Assembly: GCF_003634705.1 (NCBI RefSeq) | Contig: NZ_RBWU01000008.1 | Location: 372,001-436,000 of the forward strand | DNA from: Actinomadura pelletieri DSM 43383 | Lineage (GTDB): Bacteria; Actinomycetota; Actinomycetes; Streptosporangiales; Streptosporangiaceae | DNA length: 64,000 bases | Direction of reading: 5' to 3' | The notes under the pieces: generated by a model | Database searches by the model: none | What the model saw: only the letters and a program-made list of their open reading frames with translations | What the model was told of the DNA's origin: nothing | Shown: piece after piece, positions 58,521 through 64,000 of the stretch | Numbering within the stretch: position 1 is the first letter of the stretch | How the letters are laid out: every line of letters begins with the position of its first letter | Made by a program: the position numbers and the translations under genes

Positions 58521-60107
58521 ATGGCCTCTCACCGGAAGTCCTGGAAGAGGACGCGCGCCCGCGACATCGTCCGCTGTACGGCCGGGCTCCTGCGGTTCGC
58601 GACGCCCCGGGAAATGGACGCTCTGCTCGACCACCTTTCGGACGACCGAGTCCAGCGCCTCGCGACCGGCCACGGAATGCCCAACCGGGTCGTCCTTGAG
58701 GCCCTGCTGAGGCGTGGGCGCGTCGCCGACCTTGACTTCCTCGTCCAGCAGGCCCTGCTCGTCGGAGATCCGCCGAGCCTGCTGGGGCGGCTGCTCGACC
58801 TGGACGATCCCCAGGTCAACGCGACCCTGCTCGGCGCCGACGGCGTGCTGACGCGGCTGCCGCGGAACCTGCGCCGCCAACTCGCCCACCAGACCTCGCG
58901 CCGCGACGGCGTCACGCCGGTGCGGCTGCCGGACGAGACGCTGGCGCCCCTGTACACCCGGCGCCAGAGCAGCCTCGATCACGTGATGCTGTACGCGGCC
59001 GACCCGGTTCTGGCGGGGGACGCGCTGCGGCGGCTCGGTGGCGGAGCCGACCCGCACGGCGCCGTCTGGGCCTGCCGGACCCTGCTCGACGCCCACCGGG
59101 TGCACGAGGTCGGGGAACTCGTCGAGCAGGGGCGGCTGCCCGCGTTCCGGTGGGGGCCGGACGGGTCGGAGCCGAGCGTCCTGGCGTACGCGCTGGCCGC
59201 GCTGAAGAGCGTGGACGGGGAGCGGCGACTGCGGGAACTGGCCGGGCGGGTGCGCCGCCCCGAGATGCTCCGGTCGATCGCCGAGATCGCCGACACCGAC
59301 GCCTGCGAACCGTGGCGGGACGGGCGTTCGCTCGTCCGCACGGTGGTGAACCGCCGCCATCCGGGCATCCCGCGCGTCGACTGGGCCGCGGTCGGCGCGG
59401 ACACGGGACCGATTTCCCACCGGGTCGCCCGGTTCATCCTGCGGCGTACCGACGCTCCGCCCGCCCTGGTGATGCGAACGGTGGTCGAGCATCCCGAACT
59501 GGCCGTTCTGATCGCCGATCCCGCGCCGGAGGTCCTCGCCGCGCTGTGCGGGTGGGACGCGCGGGTGGGCGCCGACGTGATTCTCAAGGTCGTCGGGAAC
59601 GGCCTCGTCGCGGGGACGTTCGACGCCGAGTTCGTGGTCGGGACCGTCCCGAAGGAGGTCCTGCGGGTCGTCGCCGACGCGCTGTGGCTGCCCGGCCTGC
59701 GCGGCACCGCGCGGATCAGGATCCTGCTCGGGCTGGACGGCGACGTCCGGCTGACCCCGGCGTTCGTGGACGAGACCGGGCTCGGCCGCACCCGCCGCCT
59801 CCGCGAACCGGGCGTCCGGGCCCACTGGGACCCCGGGCTCGCCTACGGAAGGAAGGCCGGTGACCTGTTCCGCGAAGGGACGGTCGTCACGGCCGACGAG
59901 GTGCTCTGGGCGGCCGACCCCGACCCCGTTCTCGCGCCGACCGAGGGACTGCCCGACCCGCGCGTGCTGCGCCGCCTCGCCGAGCACGTCGACCGGCATC
60001 TCGGCGGCCGGCCCGAGGCCTGGCTCGCGGCGCTGACCCTGCTGGAGGAGGGTTACGTCGGCAGCTTCCCCGAGTTGCTCGTGACGGCGGGGGAGGTCAC
60101 CAGCTGA
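58521..60107 (+). CDS. Large helical protein of unknown function
   Basis: 528 residues, no signal peptide or membrane helix. I do not recognise a family. The sequence is made of short amphipathic helices rich in Leu, Arg, Asp and Val, with recurring segments such as LLGRLLDLDDPQVNATLLG, VLAYALAALKSVDGERRLRELAG and VLAALCGWDARVGADVILKVV, suggestive of HEAT- or ARM-like repeats that make a solenoid. It may be a scaffold or a protein-binding module. It stands alone with its own promoter, 117 bp from the divergent asparaginase gene. The overlap of its 3' end with the convergent SDR-like gene is 11 bp. Confidence 0.65.
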   Translation: MASHRKSWKRTRARDIVRCTAGLLRFATPREMDALLDHLSDDRVQRLATGHGMPNRVVLEALLRRGRVADLDFLVQQALLVGDPPSLLGRLLDLDDPQVNATLLGADGVLTRLPRNLRRQLAHQTSRRDGVTPVRLPDETLAPLYTRRQSSLDHVMLYAADPVLAGDALRRLGGGADPHGAVWACRTLLDAHRVHEVGELVEQGRLPAFRWGPDGSEPSVLAYALAALKSVDGERRLRELAGRVRRPEMLRSIAEIADTDACEPWRDGRSLVRTVVNRRHPGIPRVDWAAVGADTGPISHRVARFILRRTDAPPALVMRTVVEHPELAVLIADPAPEVLAALCGWDARVGADVILKVVGNGLVAGTFDAEFVVGTVPKEVLRVVADALWLPGLRGTARIRILLGLDGDVRLTPAFVDETGLGRTRRLREPGVRAHWDPGLAYGRKAGDLFREGTVVTADEVLWAADPDPVLAPTEGLPDPRVLRRLAEHVDRHLGGRPEAWLAALTLLEEGYVGSFPELLVTAGEVTS

Positions 60108-61383
60108 CGACCCGGTAGTCCTTCAGCAGGCAGCCGTGCGGAGGATTCCCGTCGCGTTCACCGCGCACGATCGGGTCGTAGACGCGGGCGGCCGCGTCGA
60201 CGACGTCCAGCGGCGGACGGAACCCGGCTGCGGCGCGACGCTCACGGTCCGGCTCCGGCTGCTGGTCGGTGAACCAACCCGGATCGACGCTCGTCACGTA
60301 CACACCGTTCTTGGCGAGTTCGGACGCCGTCGTCCTGGTCAGCATGTTCAGCGCAGCTTTCGCCATGTTGGTGTGCGGATGCTCCGCGCTCTTGTAGACG
60401 CGGTCGAACTGCCCCTCGACCGCCGACACGTTCACCACGTACCGGCGGGGATGCGGTGACGCTTCGAGCAGCGGGCGCAGGCGTCCCAGCAGCAGGAACG
60501 GCGCCGACACGTTGATGAGCTGCACTTCGATCAGCTCCACGGGATCGACCTCGTGCACCAGCCGCGTCCACGAGTTGACCGGGGACGGGTCGGGCAGCAG
60601 ACCCGCGACGTCCACCGCACCCGACCCGGTCGCCACCGGCAGCGCGGGCGCGGGGAGCGCGGGCAGGTCCTCGCCCGCGAGCAGCGCCGCGTACGACTCG
60701 GGCGGGTGCCGCAGCGTCTGCGCCGCCAGGTTCACCAGGATGTCGAGCGGCTCCCCGGCCGCCACCAGGGCGTCGCACCAGCGGACGAGCGCGGGGACGT
60801 CCCGCAGGTCCATGCCGGTGACCGTGAGCCGGTCCCACCAGTCGTCCCGGTCGGCGACCTCGGAGAACCGGCGGAGCGCGTCGGCCGGGAACCTGGTGAG
60901 GGCGGTCACGGCCGCGCCGTCCCGCAGCAGCTTCAGCACCAGCTCGAACCCGGCCTTGACCCGTCCGCCCGTGACGATCGCCCGCCGTCCGGTCAGGTCG
61001 GCCCGTGCGTTCCGGCGCCGGTGATGTTCCTGCGCGCAGGGCGGGCAGAGCCGGTGGTAGAACCCGTCCGCCTCCCGGAAGCGCGCCCTGCAGGCATAGC
61101 AGGAGCGCAGCCCGTTGAGCGGCGTTCCCGGCGCGACGACCTCGTCCGGCACCTCGACGGGTACGCCCTCACGACGTTCCGGCGCGCCGGTCGCCGTCGC
61201 CGCCAGGATCTCCGCGTCGGCGATCGCCCGCCGCCGCCGTGCCGCCGCCCGCTCCCGTTCCCGCGTCCGGCGGGCGAACGCGCCCACGGCCGCCCGCACC
61301 CGCTCCAGATCGGGGTCGCCGTCCGGCGCGTCGGCCAGTTCGGCGAGAACGCGCAGACATGTCCGCACATCGTCGTCCCGCAT
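60097..61383 (-). CDS. Zinc-ribbon SDR-like protein without the catalytic Tyr
   Basis: 428 residues. The N-terminal 90 residues are helical and basic (coiled-coil-like about 25-60). A zinc ribbon follows: Cys95-x2-Cys98 and Cys113-x2-Cys116. From about 130 there is a Rossmann SDR domain: RRAIVTGGRVKAGFE has TGGRxKxG instead of the usual TGxxxGxG, and DILVNLAAQTLR is the N-A-A motif. Ser320 sits in VVNVSAVEG, but the YxxxK motif is THxx-like: Thr338-x3-Lys342 in HTNMAKAALNML, so the catalytic Tyr is missing. It may bind NAD(P) without classical catalysis. It starts 7 bp after the LuxR gene stop, so the two are probably coupled. Confidence 0.8.
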   Translation of the reverse strand: MRDDDVRTCLRVLAELADAPDGDPDLERVRAAVGAFARRTRERERAAARRRRAIADAEILAATATGAPERREGVPVEVPDEVVAPGTPLNGLRSCYACRARFREADGFYHRLCPPCAQEHHRRRNARADLTGRRAIVTGGRVKAGFELVLKLLRDGAAVTALTRFPADALRRFSEVADRDDWWDRLTVTGMDLRDVPALVRWCDALVAAGEPLDILVNLAAQTLRHPPESYAALLAGEDLPALPAPALPVATGSGAVDVAGLLPDPSPVNSWTRLVHEVDPVELIEVQLINVSAPFLLLGRLRPLLEASPHPRRYVVNVSAVEGQFDRVYKSAEHPHTNMAKAALNMLTRTTASELAKNGVYVTSVDPGWFTDQQPEPDRERRAAAGFRPPLDVVDAAARVYDPIVRGERDGNPPHGCLLKDYRVVSW

Positions 61384-61390
61384 GGCGCCA

Positions 61391-64000
61391 TTAAACCGAG
61401 TTCTCGGCGCGGTGGACGGCGGCGGCGACACCCGCGCGGGACGTGACACCGAGTTTGGCGAAGACCTGGCAGAGGTGGCTTTCCACCGCCCGGACGCTGA
61501 TGATGAGCGACTCGGCGATCTGCGAGCTCGTCCGTCCTTTCGCGACGAGGTTCGCCACCTCCAGTTCGCGCCGCGACAGCCCGTACGGGGTGGCGGACGG
61601 GCCGGGAGACGCGGGAACGCCGAGACGGCGCAGTTCCCGGACGGCCCGCCGGGAGAGGAGATGGGCGCCGCACTCGCCGAACGTCTCCACGGCCGCCTCC
61701 AGCGACTCCCGCGCGGGCTCACGGTCCCCGGCCCGCGCGGCGGCGACCCCGGCGGTGAGCAGCGCCTGACCGGTGTCGAGCCGCAGCTCCGCCGCCGCCA
61801 ACGCCTCGGCCGCCTCCCGCGCCTTCGCCGCCGCCGCGCCCGGGTCGGTGTGCCCCAGCGCGTACGCCCGCGCCAGAGCGGAGAGGCCGACCGTGCCGGG
61901 CAGGCGGGGGTGGGCGCAGGCGGCGGCCCGGTCCGCCCACCGCGCCGCCTCCTCCGGACGACCGTTCGCGGCGTCCAGGGCGGCGAGCGGCACGGCGGAG
62001 CGCAGGATCGTGTCCGGGTCGAGGACGACGGGCCCCGGGGAACGGCACACGGCGGCGAGCAGTTCGCGTCCCTCGTCCGGCCGGTCGGCATGGACCAGCG
62101 CCAGTCCGTAGGCGTACTGGGCCTGCCTGCCCCACCACTCACGGATCTCGCCCGACGTCTGGACCGCCGCCCTGCCGCCGGCGAGGGCGGCCGTGACATC
62201 ACCGCTCCACAGGTCGACGAGGCACTGTTCGGTGTAGACGAAGACCCGTTGCTGGGGGGAGGCGAGCAGCCGGGCGGACTCGGCGGCGGCCGCCACGGTT
62301 CGCGCCGCGTCGACGAGCCGGCCGAGCCTCAGGTAGGACCGTGCCTTGCCGGCGAGGGCGACGGGGATGACGTACTGCCGCCCGGTGGCCTGGGCCACGT
62401 CCATCAGCCGGTCGAAATGCCGCACCGCGCCGGCGTGCAGGCCCATCAGGCATTCGGTCCAACCGAGCCAGGTGAGGGCGTCCAGGCAGTCGACGATGTC
62501 GTCGTCCGGGGCGGCGGCGAGGATCTCGTCCGCGGCCCGGACGCCGGCGAGGGCCTCGTCGACGGCGCCCCGCACGTAGTCGGCCATGGACCGGAGCGCG
62601 TGCAACGACAGGCCCAGGCTCGGGTGCCAGCCGTTCTCGGGTTCGGGGACCAGGGCCAGCTCGTCCAGGGCCGCCCGGCGGTCCAGCTTCAGGAACATGT
62701 CGCTGATCAGCCGCACCCGCAGCCGGGTCGCCGCCTCGGACCGCTGGTCGGGAATGGCCGCCAGCTCGTTCAGCAGGAGGGCATGGCTCTGGTCGAACCT
62801 GCCCAGCAGCCGCTGGGTGATGGCGGAGAGCCGGACGGCGACGGAACGGCGGGCGTGGTCGCCGGCCGGTAACAGGCGGAGGACCTCGGTGGCGGTCTCC
62901 CTGCCCTCCTCCAGACGGCCGCTGACACACTGGAGCTCGGCGAGTTCGATCATCAGCGTCAACCGCTCCGGCGCCTCGTGCGGCATGAGACGCAGCGCGG
63001 ACGCGAACCACACGGCCGCGGTGTGCGGGGCCTGCAGGGACACGGATCGGGCGGCGGTGATGAGGGTCTCGACGGCGGCGCGGTCGCCGTGGGACGCCGA
63101 ACGCTCCACATGATGGGCGAGCTGGGCGGCGGGGACGCCGAGACCGGCGAGATGGGCGGCGACACGGGCATGCGCGGCCGGTCGCCGGGCCGGCGGGGTG
63201 GAGTCGTAGATGACGTGGCGGATCAGCGGATGCCGGAACCGGAACCGGACGCCCCCGGCCGCCGGGCGGACGACGTCGCGGGCGGCGAGCCGGTCGAGCG
63301 CGGTGAGCGTGTCGGGCACGGTGGTCCCGGCCGCGGCGGCGACGAGGGCCGGGTCGAACTCGTCGGCGGCGATCGCGGCCGCCTGCGCGACCAGCGTCAA
63401 CGATTCCGACAGCCCGTTCAGCTCCGCCCGGATCGTGGTCTTGACGTCGTGGGGCGGCGCGTCATGGTCGCCCGTCGACGCCATCCGGGCCAGCGCGTCG
63501 AGATAGAACGGGTTGCCGCCGCTGGCCTCGTACAGGGCCTCCCGCCGCGCGCGGGAGACGTCCGGGCCCAGGAACTCGGCCGCCTCGTCGAGGGTGAGCG
63601 GCGCGACGGTGAGGCTCGGCCCGTGCTCGGCCGCGGTGCGGAGCAGGGCCGTCAGGGCGGGCCCGACCTGTGCCGGACGGCAGGACACGGCGATGAGCAC
63701 CCCCGCGCGCGGCGGGTGCCGGACGAGATGGTTCACCAGCTCCACGGACGAGTCGTCGGCCCAGTGCAGGTCGTCGAGGACGAGGACGAGGCCGTTCGGG
63801 ACGGCCAGCCGCTCGATGAGATCGCGGACGGCGCCGTAGAGCCGGTAGCGCACCAGCCCGGCCGGTCTGTCGTGCCCCGCGTCCCGGTCGTCGTGATCGC
63901 CGGTGTGGGAGGCCGACAACGCCGGGAAGACCATCGCCAACTGCCGGAGGGCGGTGGGACCCAGATCCGGGACCAGCCCCGGAAGGCCCTCTGCCACGGC
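61391..64000 (-). CDS. LuxR-family regulator with ATPase domain (LAL type), partial at 5' end
   Basis: The frame runs to the window end, so the gene starts beyond 64000; 869 codons are visible. The Walker A region is outside; Walker B is VLVLDDLHWADD near the first 80 visible residues, followed by the AAA-type sensor region. The middle is a long helical TPR-like region. The C-terminal LuxR HTH (last 65 residues) is clear: GLSRRELEVANLVAKGRTSSQIAESLIISVRAVESHL with the recognition helix in VRAVESHLCQVFAKLGV. LAL regulators activate operons for specialised or secondary metabolism, often in response to nutrient signals. The neighbour SDR-like gene is probably in the same transcript. Confidence 0.92.
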   Translation of the reverse strand, partial: AVAEGLPGLVPDLGPTALRQLAMVFPALSASHTGDHDDRDAGHDRPAGLVRYRLYGAVRDLIERLAVPNGLVLVLDDLHWADDSSVELVNHLVRHPPRAGVLIAVSCRPAQVGPALTALLRTAAEHGPSLTVAPLTLDEAAEFLGPDVSRARREALYEASGGNPFYLDALARMASTGDHDAPPHDVKTTIRAELNGLSESLTLVAQAAAIAADEFDPALVAAAAGTTVPDTLTALDRLAARDVVRPAAGGVRFRFRHPLIRHVIYDSTPPARRPAAHARVAAHLAGLGVPAAQLAHHVERSASHGDRAAVETLITAARSVSLQAPHTAAVWFASALRLMPHEAPERLTLMIELAELQCVSGRLEEGRETATEVLRLLPAGDHARRSVAVRLSAITQRLLGRFDQSHALLLNELAAIPDQRSEAATRLRVRLISDMFLKLDRRAALDELALVPEPENGWHPSLGLSLHALRSMADYVRGAVDEALAGVRAADEILAAAPDDDIVDCLDALTWLGWTECLMGLHAGAVRHFDRLMDVAQATGRQYVIPVALAGKARSYLRLGRLVDAARTVAAAAESARLLASPQQRVFVYTEQCLVDLWSGDVTAALAGGRAAVQTSGEIREWWGRQAQYAYGLALVHADRPDEGRELLAAVCRSPGPVVLDPDTILRSAVPLAALDAANGRPEEAARWADRAAACAHPRLPGTVGLSALARAYALGHTDPGAAAAKAREAAEALAAAELRLDTGQALLTAGVAAARAGDREPARESLEAAVETFGECGAHLLSRRAVRELRRLGVPASPGPSATPYGLSRRELEVANLVAKGRTSSQIAESLIISVRAVESHLCQVFAKLGVTSRAGVAAAVHRAENSV

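Noticed and set aside
60097-62202. A possible 701-residue fusion joining the SDR-like protein to upstream sequence
   Set aside because: Upstream of 61383 the frame overlaps the LuxR gene in another frame and reads as Arg/Pro/Ser-rich nonsense. The ATG at 61383 gives a sensible protein.

Overview
The window is 64 kb of very GC-rich, gene-dense bacterial chromosome. Third codon positions are strongly G/C, start codons are often GTG, and many genes overlap as ATGA or GTGA. The gene families point to an actinomycete: a Streptomyces-type M28 aminopeptidase, an M4 protease, an I36-type inhibitor, LytS/LytTR and DesK-type two-component systems, a large LuxR (LAL) regulator and several beta-oxidation clusters. 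A Thermomonosporaceae (Actinomadura-like) host is my inference. I see no rRNA, tRNA, transposase, CRISPR array or replication origin.

Layout. 1-3318: end of an MFS transporter, a PspC protein, a glutaryl-CoA dehydrogenase-like gene, asd and a DUF2277 protein. 3319-6600: two secreted metalloproteases (M28 and M4) inside a pair of matching AT-rich elements. 6626-12193: an esterase, an ICL/PEP-mutase-like protein, a BCCT transporter, an orphan protein with the signature of contractile-injection-system cargo, and a small membrane protein. 12338-19033: a PhyH dioxygenase, then a five-gene acyl-CoA operon (ligase, two acyl-CoA dehydrogenases, enoyl-CoA hydratase, VOC protein). 19043-21176: a HigBA-like toxin-antitoxin pair, a LysR regulator and a DoxX-like protein. 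21222-27590: a LytS/LytTR pair followed by two DUF485 plus solute:sodium symporter modules; a near-consensus LytTR site lies before the second. 27601-27770: a cluster of strong hairpins. 27777-37790: a DesK/NarL pair, small unknown proteins, an I36-like inhibitor, an AraC regulator, a DHFR-like protein, an amidohydrolase/TetR divergon with a clear operator, and an erythromycin-esterase-family protein.

The most unusual part is 37894-57330, two back-to-back catabolic operons on either side of an IclR regulator and an acyl-CoA dehydrogenase. The leftward arm has a hotdog/SCP2-like protein, an alpha/beta hydrolase, a thiolase-like protein without the usual catalytic residues, and its DUF35 partner. 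The rightward arm is about 14 kb and nearly gap-free: two tandem Fe/2OG dioxygenases, an AtzG-like small subunit, three 170-bp tandem mini-genes, an amidase, a spermidine/putrescine-type ABC importer, an ADP-forming acyl-CoA synthetase, an enoyl-CoA hydratase, a urocanate hydratase homologue with no other hut genes, and a CaiB/BaiF CoA-transferase. Together they suggest import, hydroxylation, amide cleavage, CoA activation and ring or chain hydration of a nitrogen-containing compound that I cannot name.

57327-64000 holds a secreted isoaspartyl peptidase/asparaginase, a large unknown helical protein, a zinc-ribbon SDR-like protein without the catalytic Tyr, and a LAL regulator cut by the window end. 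Short tandem duplications at gene starts and ends recur: 13 bp x5 at the asd stop, 15 bp x2 in the urocanase start, 18 bp x2 in the CaiB start, and 170 bp x3 before the amidase.
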